DNA of 21,276 nucleotides from positions 1 through 21,276 of the forward strand of contig LSSL01000113.1 in assembly GCA_001953115.1 (NCBI GenBank), read 5' to 3'. Source of the stretch: Smittium mucronatum (lineage: Eukaryota > Kickxellomycota > Harpellomycetes > Harpellales > Legeriomycetaceae). Positions 8,667 to 19,228 of the stretch are shown here, piece by piece. The translations under genes were made by a program, and so were the position numbers. Under the pieces are notes generated by a model that saw nothing but the letters and a program-made list of their open reading frames with translations, searched no databases and was not told the DNA's origin. Numbering within the stretch: position 1 is the stretch's first letter; each line of letters starts with the position of its first letter.

Positions 8667-11010
8667 GGAGCGTATAAGTTTCCAAAAATCGGTCTTCAAT
8701 GGTTTAAGATAACATATTTTTTTAATTCAATATATCTAGTTTTATTACTGTTTTAAAACATGTTAAATAATTTAAAAAATCCAAAAATACATTTTCCTCA
8801 ATTCATATAAATGCTAATATATGTAATTTTTACTACATGCCTCAAATTGGTAAAATTTTAACAATCTCGGTAATAAAATTTATTTTAGATGTGAAATTGG
8901 TCCCTGAAAAACTTGCTGGGTAAAAAAAAGTTGAGAGAAACTATTTTTTATTACTTTTATTGGCAAATATATTATTTTGGGCCTTGATTGTGTCGTTTTG
9001 TTTTTATTGGTAGTATGGAAAATAGTAGGCGAAATTAAAAGTATGCAAAAACAGTATATATAGCCTAAATTAGATAAATTTGAACCTATTAATGAATTTT
9101 AATTGGCAAATTTCCAAGTGAAAAAAATGGGATTGACAAAATCGGCCAATAATTGATATTTAAAGTAGAAAAACCGGAAATTATGCGAAATTGAAAGTTG
9201 GAAAAAACAAAATACGAAATTTTCTGTAGGTGAATTTGAATTAAACATTTATTCCTGACACCCACATATTTGATATTTTTTCAGAGAAAAATTAGATCGA
9301 GTAGAGTGATATATTCTGATTTTTCAGCTGAGTTACATGAAAAAAATATTTTTAAAAATAAAGTATTAAAATTATTGTGACTAATATCCATATCAGCAAA
9401 AAATCAACGCGCCATTTTTGATAATAGTAGTTTTATAAAAAAAAATCTAATTATTTTACAAGACTTAAACAGATTTAATTAAAAAAAATGTCTAAATTAC
9501 AAAAACCAGATCACCAAATGAAGTTGGGCATAGTGCGCGGAAAAAAAAATCTTTTCCCATTATCCACACTTAAAATATAGATTTAGATTTTACATAAATT
9601 TAAAGATTCTAATTTCGGCAAATTTACGTAAATATCAATTTAAATGGGTTAATAAAAGATATGATGTAAATTTTTTTAGGTTAAAAACCAACAGAAACGT
9701 TATTTGAAGCAATTTAATAAGCAAATATCAATATTTAAGATAGTTATACTTGAGCTGAGAATTCTGAAAAATATTAAATTTTAAATAACTAAAAACATAA
9801 ATGATGTAGAATAATAGGTTTTATTTAAAAAATAGGCAAAAATATTTTGTTTAATCAGGGAAAATATTGTTTAATAAAACGGGATAATTCTAATAAAAAT
9901 CAAACTCATTTTATTTTCCAAAAATAATATACAAATACTCATAATATAAATAATTCTTTTGATTTATATCCTAAATTTACAACAAATTACACAAATAGAA
10001 AACTTATAAAATATGGGCTAAAAAAAGTAGATCAAGTACCAAATTCGCTACCACGGAAGAATGAATAGTACTGGCCTAATTCCAGAAGTTTTATTATACC
10101 TAATAATTTTGCAACAAAATACATAATTTACCGGAAATTTTTTTTCGTAATTAACAGCGTATTTAATGTTGATAGTAGGAATTTAAAGTGGTTAAATATT
10201 ATTTTAAGCATCCCAAAAGATGATTAGGAGTATATAATAACCCTTAATAATCAAATTTGACTGATATTGGAAAAAAAATGTGGAATAGTTTTGTGGCTAC
10301 TTTGGTTTTTTTCCCCTAAACTTCTAAAGTCCTTTCATCTTTATTTCTATTATTATCTTGAATTTTCTGATTTTCTTTTTTTAAAACCTTCATGGATCGT
10401 ATAAAACCACAGAAATATCACCAATCTTAGTATTTACTAAATTAAATTAACCACATAAAGATTTACCAAATTTAATTATAATTATAGGTTACCAAGATTA
10501 ATTTTACCGGGTTATAAATAATTTTTAAGGGCTTTAAGTAGTTAAGAAGTTTCAAAATTTTCTAGACATTTCCAGAATAAATCTAATATGTTTTAAAGGA
10601 CTAAAAAACCGAAATTTGGTGAATTTGACGCAATAACAGCCTTTTTTTAATTTCAAATATCTTGAAAATTCTAGAAAGAAGCAGTGAAATTATAAAATTA
10701 ATAATACATCAGAATGAACGAAGAAGAATCTCTATTTTAAACATTAATGAAATAATTAAGGGTTTGAAGAAAAAAAAACATTAGCATCGGTTTTAATTGA
10801 ATCAAACCCTCTTTAATCTGAAAAAAATTTATATAAAAGGATTAAAGTATATCCAAGTATAAATAAAAAAGCATGAAATGGTTATATCAATTGAAAATTA
10901 TTTAGCTGAAGTATAAGTATAACAGAGATGATTATCAGAATTAGGGTCCAAAAGTTTCATAGCTATCTATTGAGTAAATATATATAACTTAAAATTACAT
11001 AATAATAAAT

Positions 11011-11034
11011 ATTCTTCATTTATAAATGAAGAAT
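11011..11034. repeat. Perfect 24-bp palindrome
   Basis: ATTCTTCATTTA is followed directly by its reverse complement TAAATGAAGAAT with no spacer. It could be a dimeric protein-binding site or chance; there is no neighbouring gene to suggest regulation. Confidence 0.85.
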
Positions 11035-12422
11035 CTAATTGCAGGCGGAGAATTAACAAAAAAATCCTCAATTAATTATGCATCTATTCCTCAAATTATT
11101 GAATTTATTCATAAAAAAACTTTTTAGCATAGAGTTTAAATGTGAAATCTGAAGAAAAAATAAACTTTTCAGAAAGAAAATTTACAAGAAAATTTATACT
11201 ATTAAAAAAGTTTGAAACTTATACAGTTTCAGAATATAATAATTTATAGAGACCTATTTAAAAAAATCAGAATCCTTTTTTTTAATTGGGTTAAACTCAA
11301 TTTTTTTATTGTTTTTTCCTTTATCTATTTATAAAAAATTTCAATAATGTATGTTAGGAAAGAAATTTAAAAATTGTATTGCATTATGGTATTAATAATG
11401 AAATTGATGTGAAAATAATTAATATATTCAATGGATGCAGATTGATTTCTTAAAGTCCCTTTTTTTTATGTAGATTGTTCTGAATTTTTTCCAATAAAAT
11501 ATTTTAATACGATATAATATTATATTTTCTACATTATGGGATGTGATTAAAAAATGAAATGGTGCTTATTGTGCTTATAAATTTTGATCCAAGAAATATT
11601 TTATATAATAGCTAGGGAATTATAATGATTGAGATGTATGGACGCTTTATATTTTATGAAAAAAATTATTATTCATGTATAGAGCTAACAATACAGATAA
11701 TTTCTCTTATATCTGCAAAAAAAGAACTTGCTTTTTTTGTGGGAGATAAATTAGCTTATTTTAGTTTTTTCTAGCATTTAAATGTTATAAATAAATTTTA
11801 TATAAATGTATAAAGACATTTCATTATAACACATATTTTTTTATGAAAATCAATATATCTCCTATTTTATCTTTGGATATATTTGGATTTTATCTGCGCG
11901 AGCATATATTCACGCATTATAAAAAGCATATCACAGATACAAGGGTAGTAAGTGAGAAAAAAGGTTTTATTTAGAAAACAGGGGTAAAAATAAAGAACAA
12001 TGATGTATTAGAAGCTTTAAATTAACTTATTAATTGATAGAGTAGGTTTTTTTGTTTTGTTTTTTTTTTTTGAATTTTTTAAAAAATATATTTCGAATCA
12101 TATCTTCTAAAAAATTGATTTTTTATAACTATCAATTAATTTAAATTTAATTTAATAATTGGAGATTATTTTATTATATTGAATTATCACTACTATTTAT
12201 ATATATAAATTATAAAAATAATCTTAAGAGGTAAAAGCATAGAAAATAGATGATAAAAAGATAAAATTGTCTTTATATTTGTTTTTATTTTCACTTTTCC
12301 AGTAGAAAAAGAATTTTTGACCTCTAGTTCATATTTTTTAATATTTAATTATGATATATATTATTAAATCAGTGAATTGAGAAAAAATCAATATAAATGA
12401 TAAAAATATATGGAGTGTTTAT

Positions 12423-12436
12423 TATATATATATATA
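12423..12436. repeat. Short TA microsatellite
   Basis: Alternating TA tract of about 14 bases. Confidence 0.75.
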
Positions 12437-12779
12437 AATGTATATATGTCAATCTTATTTTGAAATATTTTTGTTTTTTCAGATTAAAAATTATGTAATT
12501 TTATACAAAACAGAGGATTTTATTTGCAATTGAAAATAATTAGATTTTTATTTGCTCAGATTTATGTATATTGATGCAATTATTTTTAATTTTATTTATT
12601 GGGATTTTCTTTGATAGTATAATTAAATAACATTATATTGGATTGAAATTTAACCTCAATTAAAAAAAATTTTGCTATAGTTTTTTGTAAAATATGAATT
12701 TATAAATAGTCGCACCCTAGTAGCACTAAAAGATGAAAAACTAAATCAATATAAATTTCTATCGACAATCCATTACGAA

Positions 12780-12796
12780 TTTTTTTTAAAAAAAAA
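12780..12796. repeat. T-run/A-run junction (T8 A9)
   Basis: Eight T's followed by nine A's, flanked by GAA and TTG, which extends the self-complementarity slightly. Confidence 0.85.
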
Positions 12797-13375
12797 TTGC
12801 AAATGACTTCGGTATCTCAATAATCTGGTTTAATATAAATCAGATTTTGCTAAATAATTCGGTATAAATGTGAAATTTAAACACTTAAACTTACTGATCA
12901 TGAATGTGCAAAAAATACCAATGGTATGATATATAGCCTATATGGACCCTTTTAAGCGATCTCATCGGTAGGATGTTAGGAAAATTCGAACACACAACGC
13001 AATATAAAATGCTAAAACAAAAATTTCAAAACAAAATAAATATATTATTTCGAAAAAATCCTCAAATTTTCGCCAAAATAATAGCATTTTCTGCCAATTC
13101 ACCATTAAATAAGTAAGCTAAAATTAACGAATTATTATTATAAAAAAATTTCACACATTATTCTTTATTTAATTTAATCATTACTATTCACTTTTTAATC
13201 TTATATTCACTAAAAAAATATTCCAATACTAGGCTCAATTGTATCACTCTGCTGTGTAATTTTTCAGCCGTCTCAGTCCTATATCCTGAAAAGCCTCAGG
13301 CCCGAAAATTTTCATCAAAATAAAGATTGAATTCTTTATAATTTTTTTTTCCAGTAAACAGACTATATTAATGAT

Positions 13376-13621
13376 ATGAAATCAGGTAAATTATTTCGTA
13401 GATATATTTTATTTTACACTGGGATCCATTTAGAACCAATACTTTATTTTTTTTCAATTAAAGTTGATATATTCAACATTAAATGGCTAAATAGACTTAC
13501 AAAATTTTACTTCATATTTGATATAAAATTATTATATTATTTAAGAGATTTTTATTGTTATTTTTTCTATAAAGCTCCATTATTTGTTAACTCTTATTTT
13601 AAAAGTTTTATTTTGAGATAA
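13376..13621 (+). CDS. Possible small hydrophobic hypothetical protein (81 aa)
   Basis: The frame starts at an ATG (MKSGKLFRRYILFYTGIHLE) with an in-frame stop 21 bases upstream and ends at TAA. It has a basic amino terminus and is otherwise rich in F, Y, L and I, but shows no clean membrane segment or known motif. A GC-richer patch lies about 70-110 bases upstream. Its length is near what chance yields at this composition, and AT-rich random frames tend to look hydrophobic. No operon context exists. Confidence 0.15.
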   Translation: MKSGKLFRRYILFYTGIHLEPILYFFSIKVDIFNIKWLNRLTKFYFIFDIKLLYYLRDFYCYFFYKAPLFVNSYFKSFILR

Positions 13622-14236
13622 GAAAACCATTATATGAACAGTCATAATATCAATAAATAATATATCCAATTAATTTATTATAATCAAAGCCATAAAATTT
13701 TCTATAAAAAATGACCATCCAAAAAAAAAAGCACTTTAGTTGTAAAAAATTAGAAATTCTTGAAATGTATCAGCTTTTTTTAAAAAACTCCAATTATCTT
13801 TAAAATCTTAAAATTTAATAAGATCTGGTGCTAATTTTGATGCTTTGTTTTAAGAATAATTTATTTATAAGTTCTATAATAGTAAAAAGCTTAATATATT
13901 CTCATAGAAGCGTTATTTGGGATAATATTTGGCCTTCCTCTTTTCTTTCTTCATTTTAATATTGTTATACTTATCATATAAAATATATTTTCTTCCTTCA
14001 AGTATTGGTAAAAGTGATGTCACCTTTATTGTTTCACATAATTATAGCAATTACAAATAACGCCCTCCAATGTCAAAAAAAGATTCTTAATTCTGAGTTT
14101 AGACATTTTTTGATGAACTTACTTATATTCTCGGGGATTCAAATACGTGTTTGAGGATACTTTATCTAGTATAAAATAAAAGTGAAATTTGGCTAATGGT
14201 TTTCCTTAAGCAAAAATAATTGATATAATACTTTTT

Positions 14237-14568
14237 TTAAAAGATAGAATGATAAAAAATATCCAATTCTCGGGGTATTAATTCTCTTTTGTCATAGTTA
14301 GGCGTTTTCATTTTTGGCTTTTTTTCACTTGAAGTATCAAATATTACTGAATTACTTAGATCAATAAATCCAATTATCTCGAACTTTTTCCAATCCATGT
14401 ACTTGTTTTTTATTGAAAAGCTAGGGTGCTCCAGGCAGTTTTTTTGTACTTGAGACAAATAATTTAGAGACTTTATACCAAGAGGAACTCATTTTGATAT
14501 GTTTTTTTGAAAAATAATTTGACTAAATTATCTACCTCCTCAAAGGTTGACCATTTTTCAATAAACAG
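14237..14568 (-). pseudogene. Decayed minus-strand coding remnant, two overlapping frames
   Basis: Reading the minus strand, a frame at 14473-14568 gives polar, protein-like sequence including EKWSTFEEVDNLVKLFFKK and stops at 14473. A second frame at 14237-14488, open for 83 codons, takes over with SQVQKNCLEHPSFSIKNK and later SEKKPKMKTPNYDKRELIPR. The two overlap by 16 bases, so a single small indel would join them. Neither begins with an ATG at its left edge. The mix of charged and polar residues is unlike the hydrophobic junk frames elsewhere. No family is recognised. It may be part of the same broken gene as 14970-15605. Chance cannot be excluded. Confidence 0.3.
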
Positions 14569-14969
14569 TTAGAGCCTTTTCTCAAAAAATTCATAAGAAT
14601 TAGACAGTTTTAAAAAAATTATGTCGTTTATTTATTTATTTTTTGAATTTTAAAAAGGGTTTAAGATCCTTTACCATATTTTTAAAAACATGAAAACAGC
14701 AGTGTAAACAGGTTATATTGGGATCAAATTCGTTACCGCTTTTTTAATAGAAGGGGAAGAGTATGAAGTGATTTTCATTGGTTTGAAGCAACAAAAAGTG
14801 TTTTCGGTCTCTTTTTTAAGCTCAAAAAGAACCCAAAAATAAGTTTCCCAAGACTCATTTGAAACTATAGATATGCCCTATAATACAATAATATCATTAA
14901 TATATGAAAATTCTACTATAATGACAGGTTAATCAGGATTGATAAGCCTGTAAGTAGCATATATATGTA

Positions 14970-15605
14970 TCATTTTCTTTCACTCGCAGTTTTTAGCAAA
15001 CTTTTTGAAGTGATAAAAATATTCAAATCATCTATTTTTTAAATTAAAAACCAAACAAATTTGCATAGAAAATTATTTTTCAGCATTATTTTTTTAGTCA
15101 AACTACCCGAAGAAATTGGTTAGTTGGATATATATTCTTCATCCATTTTGATTCTCTCATACAATAATTCAATTATTATTCTTTCTTCTAAAGCGGAAGT
15201 GGTTAATTATGACTGGATTTTTTTTCTTCTATAGTTCCTCAATATAAAAAATATATGCTCATTCTTAATTAGAACGCCACTTATAAAAAGTCCCTTTTTT
15301 ATTCCACAGGGACGTTGAAATCCGCTCATGTATTTATTTAGCAATAAAGAGATAAATTTGGTTTTTGGAGGTACCTCTTGACAAGCTTTGTTATGAATTT
15401 TTGATTCATATACTCTAACCATATTTTTATTATGATGGTTTATTCTTTTCATGAATAGAAAACTCGTTGATTTCCTGTTTTTAGAACAGAGAATTGCTCG
15501 AGAGCAGCTTTCCAAACATATTCCTGTCGAAATTCTTATTTTAGACTCGTATAACTCATCTTCGAGTAGAGATGCATCACCAATATAATTTCATTCGGTT
15601 TTCAT
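14970..15605 (-). pseudogene. Broken gene remnant, one frame with four in-frame stops
   Basis: From an ATG at 15605 the minus strand reads MKTE, a TGA at 15591-15593, then 127 open codons to a TAA at 15207. The same frame continues with protein-like segments of 28 codons (to 15120), 26 codons (to 15039) and 22 codons (to 14970). Recognisable stretches include DASLLEDELYESKIRI, KRINHHNKNMVRVYESK, ALEERIIIELLYERIKMDEE and KSLLKTASERK. The 127-codon opening is the longest in the window and is upstream of the listed ATG-less start at 15515. The amino acid mix (E, K, R, S, D) is protein-like. I know no matching family. Alternatives are chance in a GC-richer patch or a non-standard code. Confidence 0.35.
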
Positions 15606-17072
15606 GTCTTTAAATATCCAATTTTTCACTAACAAAAGTTTTTAAATTTTTTTTTAAGGATGTGAATATCCTGAATGGAATAGATGTTTTTTTTTACTAT
15701 CTTGTTGATTTTTTTGGAAATTTTTTTCAAATAAATAGGCGCCCCAAAAATTTATTATTAAGTATAAAAAAATTCACCCAATTAAATTTAGATAAGGGGT
15801 AATCTGATTAAATGATCGAATAAAAAAATCAAGGTGGTTTTTGCATCAGTATACATAATTTTGAATCGCTATTTGGCTTGTAATCTTTAATTCTGTCGGT
15901 GATTTTATTTTTTATATCAAATTACTTAATTTTGAATCAAAAATGTTATATTTGTGGCTACAAACATTCTGAACTATATATATATATATATTAATAATAA
16001 ATTTAAAAATAATTTACATATATATTTTACTCTCAAAAAATAAATTTAGAGGTTTATGGGTTAATAGTTAAGGTAGGGTTTTTTTGGTTATTGTTTTTAT
16101 CTTTTAAGCGAGGCCCCAAGGCATAAATCTTGTTTTTAAAATTAAAATTTGAATAAAGCCTTCTCTCCCTCGCTTTGCATATATTATAAATGATATATAA
16201 TGCCAATAATTTGACTCAAAGATAAATAGTTGAAAAATCAAGCCTTATCTCATAATAAAACTTATTTTAACAAAATCATAAATATAATAAAATTTATCAT
16301 CATTTTCAGAAATCGAAATATTTGTAATATTAAGATTTTCATTTGGTTATCACTAAAGCTTTCTTGGGATATTTTTTTGGATTTATCAAAAAAGAGGCTA
16401 GAATATTATAGATTTACTAGTATTTTGTAATATAATTTTCACAATGGACCGAAATAAGGTTTTATGAGAATCTTATCAATATTGTGATTTTTTTTGGGTT
16501 AAGAAAATTTTAATATAATTCATATTCTCTTAAATATATAAGTTATAATAACTCAATTTCTTTGATCATAAGTAAAAATAAAATCAATATATTATAAAAA
16601 TTATAAACTGTTTTTGGATTCAAAAATAAAAATAGATTGAGTAGTTTAAACACCGATAAATATTCATAAATTGATTGTAGTTAATAAAAGATAGGTTTTT
16701 TGATAAAAAAATAATCCAGGATTTATTTGAAATAGACGCCTACTCGGAATTTATAATTCCTATTAAAGATTAAACAGAAATTACTAAATAACTGAAGCTT
16801 TTATATGGATATGTTATCCAAATAAATATAGATGAGGCGAAATTTCTTAAATTGGTATTAAGTTAATAAAACTTGAATTGTTTTATTGAAATCCAGATTT
16901 TACAATTGGCATTTTTTTCAATAGTTTGAATGTTTATTTTTTTTCCCGAATAATTATCAAGAAAAAATTCTAGGAAATAATTTAATATACAGTTTATTTC
17001 AAATATAATAAATCATTGGGTTACGTCAAAATAAAATAAAAATTATTTAGTCACTTTTTTTATTATTTGAAT
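15606..17072. other. AT-rich stretch, no supported gene
   Basis: It contains a TA microsatellite (15975-15991) and a plus-strand open frame at 16230-16430 that starts at TTG, is of chance length and has no recognised motif. Nothing else stands out. Confidence 0.5.
15975..15991. repeat. Short TA microsatellite
   Basis: Alternating TA tract of 17 bases. Confidence 0.85.
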
Positions 17073-17357
17073 TTATTTCTTAAAAAGAATTTTAAAGTGC
17101 CACAAAGGAAGAAAAAAATAGGAATTGCATTCAAAAGATGAAAAATCTAAGGGGTTTAAATGAATAGATTTTATTATATAACTATATAGGTAACTGATCA
17201 TACACATCGAAAGCTTTTCTAAAATGTATTGGTATTTATTGAGATTAATTGAGTACTCATGAATAGCAATTATATATATTAACCGTCTTGTTTTTATATT
17301 CTTGCTACTTATATATAGAAAAGTATATTTAATGATCGAAAAATAAGAGAAAAACAT
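17073..17357 (-). CDS. Possible hypothetical protein or remnant (94 aa)
   Basis: This is the longest frame in the window that begins at a true ATG. It opens MFFSYFSIIKYTFLYISSKN and ends at TAA with a basic tail (FKILFKK). It is rich in I, Y, S and L with no recognised motif. A frame of this size is on the edge of chance expectation for this DNA. The next minus-strand frame upstream (17526-17744) might belong to the same decayed unit, but no join is evident. Confidence 0.2.
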   Translation of the reverse strand: MFFSYFSIIKYTFLYISSKNIKTRRLIYIIAIHEYSINLNKYQYILEKLSMCMISYLYSYIIKSIHLNPLDFSSFECNSYFFLPLWHFKILFKK

Positions 17358-17525
17358 ATAAATTTCGTTTCAAAAATTAATCCCTAGATCTCTAAGTCAA
17401 ATATTTAATTCCCTGTATAATTGGTGTTACAATATTTCTATTCCTCATTTTTGGTATTGTAGAGTTTTCCTGAATTGAGATTGATGGCAGATTTCTTAAT
17501 ACTAAGCCTAGCAGTCAGAAAAGTA

Positions 17526-17744
17526 TTATAGACGGCATTTTAAAAAGAAAAACCCGTTCTGTCCAACAATTTTATTACATTTAGTTGTTCTTATACCCAT
17601 AAATTTATTGATAAATGGAGTAAATATTGTTGATAATTTTAGATCGTTATTGTTTTTTCTAAAAAAAACTTTGCTACAAAAGATAGGGATATCGATATTA
17701 TAAAAATATGGCACTGGGTAGAAAAGTGTCTTATATTTTTGAGT
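17526..17744 (-). pseudogene. Possible decayed coding fragment (72 codons, no ATG start)
   Basis: The frame is open between a TAA just above 17744 and a TAA at 17526. It reads protein-like stretches such as NIDIPIFCSKVFFRKNNNDL and FMGIRTTKCNKIVGQNGFFF, with a balanced polar content and two spaced cysteines. The first in-frame ATG is internal, in FMGIRTT, so as it stands it could be only a fragment. No family is recognised. Confidence 0.2.
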
Positions 17745-18445
17745 TTAGGTTAGTTACTGCGGTTACGACGCGCCCAAGTGGATGGATTGGTAATAAAACA
17801 GTGTAGGGAGTTTAAGTTTGTCTCTGGCTAGTTTGTGATTGAATGGGAAATATCGAATTCCAATTTTAATCATTTATGAAATGGTAATAAATCAAACCTT
17901 CAGTGTCTCAGTTTAAAACCCTCATTTTTTGGAGATTGTTATACTTGCTTAAAATTTGACTGCGTTCAAAAGCACTTCTAATGCAGTTATTATTTGTGTT
18001 GCACTGTTTAAATATCTTAACTTGAGCAATGGCAATCACTTCTAGACTTGTTTATAATTATACATCATTAACAACGTAATAAGAAAAAATTCCAAAGAAG
18101 CTTATAAAATAACAGATATTCAAAATTAGATTTTAATTTGACTATTATGGGATCAATTATGAAATCAAAAAATGTTTTCAGATAGACTATTAAAATTTTC
18201 TGGATACATCTAATAAAAAATTCCAAATAAAATCATTGGAAAAATATCTTAAGTATTATATTATGCCATAGAACTCGTTTTATATTTAATGAAAGATCTT
18301 GGTCTGTAAAAAAGAGCCTGTGTTTAATAATTAATCTGTTTTTTTTAAAAGATGTATAATGCCTAATTTGGAGGCAAAAAAAATCGGGATTTTAAAACAA
18401 CTATCGTTATTATAAAATTATTGACTAATATTAATGTTGCAAAAT
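17745..18445. other. Stretch with a small GC-rich patch, no gene supported
   Basis: A CpG-containing patch, ACGACGCGCCCAAG near 17765-17778, stands out in AT-rich surroundings. I tested it for a tRNA fold or other RNA and saw none. The rest is plain AT-rich sequence. Confidence 0.45.
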
Positions 18446-18518
18446 TTAATAATTTACGTGGATATTATTCCCAATAATACAGAAAAAAAAACCAAATACA
18501 GGAAAAAATAAAAACGCA

Positions 18519-18566
18519 TATTCCCCCCTAAAGAAGGGATGTTTTATTTTAAAACGTGGGGGAATA
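18519..18566. repeat. Nested hairpin with C5/G5 stem
   Basis: TATTCCCCC at 18519-18527 pairs with GGGGGAATA at 18558-18566. Inside the loop GTTTTA and TAAAAC (18541-18546, 18550-18555) form a second stem. A GC-run stem is uncommon in this DNA. Confidence 0.7.
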
Positions 18567-18630
18567 CTATTTATTCTTGAAATTAAGTGGGAATCAGACC
18601 TTCGTACAGAGCAGTTATTACAGTGGCCAG

Positions 18631-18653
18631 GATAAAAACTTTCTGTTTTTATC
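18631..18653. repeat. Perfect hairpin, 9-bp stem, TTTCT loop
   Basis: GATAAAAAC at 18631-18639 pairs with GTTTTTATC at 18645-18653. Probably chance-level. Confidence 0.6.
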
Positions 18654-18685
18654 GTCCTATCAATATTAGACAAGTGAAAAAAAGT

Positions 18686-19228
18686 TTATCAATTAAAATT
18701 TCATAATTGAAAATTTGAATTAAATTGAGGTACATGATTTTATGTTCCCATAGAATCCCAAAATAGATAAATGATCGATAAAACACATTTTTTCAATCCA
18801 ACTCCGATCTTTCAGATAACAGAATTATACTAATCGGGCGATATATTTTCATATTAAATGCTACCAAAAAATATCAGTTCTATGGAGGGATTCTTTGATA
18901 AAAAAGGCACACTTTTTTAATTCCTTATAGGAAATTTATCGGCAAGTAGATTATTGGGTCAGCTTATGGAATACTAACAATAAATAAAATTAACATTAAT
19001 ATTTTTGGTCTATTATTAAAACCAGATGGGTTTTATTCTAAATTTAATAAACCTAAAAATGGAATAAAAAGTAGAATGTCAGAACACTTCACCTACTGAC
19101 ACTTATCAATTCACTTTCCGATTGTTTCTCAGAATCAACATATTTTTGGCGAATAAAAGCGATATATCTCCTTTAATAATCCCAACTTAGATTTAATAAC
19201 CAATATTCAATAATTAAGTGGCCAAAAA
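18686..19228. other. AT-rich stretch, nothing supported
   Basis: No open frame, RNA gene or repeat of note was seen. Confidence 0.45.

Larger units (their letters stand above)
8444..9244 (-). repeat. Right arm of 801-bp inverted repeat
   Basis: This is the reverse-complement partner of 6767-7567; position p on the left pairs with 16011 minus p. The outer end is GGTGAATTTGAATTAA at 9244, after which similarity stops abruptly. The two arms have exactly the same length, with no insertions or deletions even in homopolymers apart from the shifted T/A boundary. That points to a young duplication or to continuing gene conversion. Transcription through both arms would give a long hairpin RNA. Confidence 0.97.
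9245..13375. other. About 4.1-kb AT-rich stretch with no open frames
   Basis: No open frame of 60 codons is found. The stretch holds a perfect 24-bp palindrome (11011-11034), a TA microsatellite (12423-12436), a T-run/A-run junction (12780-12796) and a slightly GC-richer patch with a small hairpin near 13285-13300. No gene, RNA or mobile element is recognised. Confidence 0.6.
18446..18685 (-). pseudogene. Possible decayed coding fragment with a CxxC pair
   Basis: The minus-strand frame is open for 79 codons between stops, without an ATG near its beginning. It includes IKTESFYPGHCNNCSVRRSD and then a hydrophobic stretch (YAFLFFPVFGFFFCIIG) that could be a membrane segment. The upstream neighbouring frame also reads protein-like, so a frameshift may separate an original start. 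A nested hairpin (18519-18566) lies inside. Too short and unmatched for a family call. Confidence 0.2.

Noticed and set aside
6751..9259. Target-site duplication flanking the inverted repeat (ACATT near both outer ends)
   Set aside because: The left copy is not adjacent to the arm edge while the right one is, so the match is probably chance.
10922..10940. U6-snRNA-like ACAGAGATGAT, with TCAATTGAAA about 35 bases upstream
   Set aside because: The catalytic triad does not follow in the expected place, there is no internal stem-loop sequence and no terminal T-run, so this is most likely a chance match.
13896..13990. Minus-strand RKKRGRPN motif resembling an AT-hook or transposase tail
   Set aside because: Only about 19 codons are open between stops, and the neighbouring frame is just as protein-like. 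Too short to support.
16230..16430. Plus-strand open frame
   Set aside because: No ATG at its start, chance length, and biased toward I, N and K as expected from AT-rich DNA.
17755..17830. Possible tRNA in a GC-rich patch
   Set aside because: No A-box and B-box pair and no cloverleaf could be drawn.
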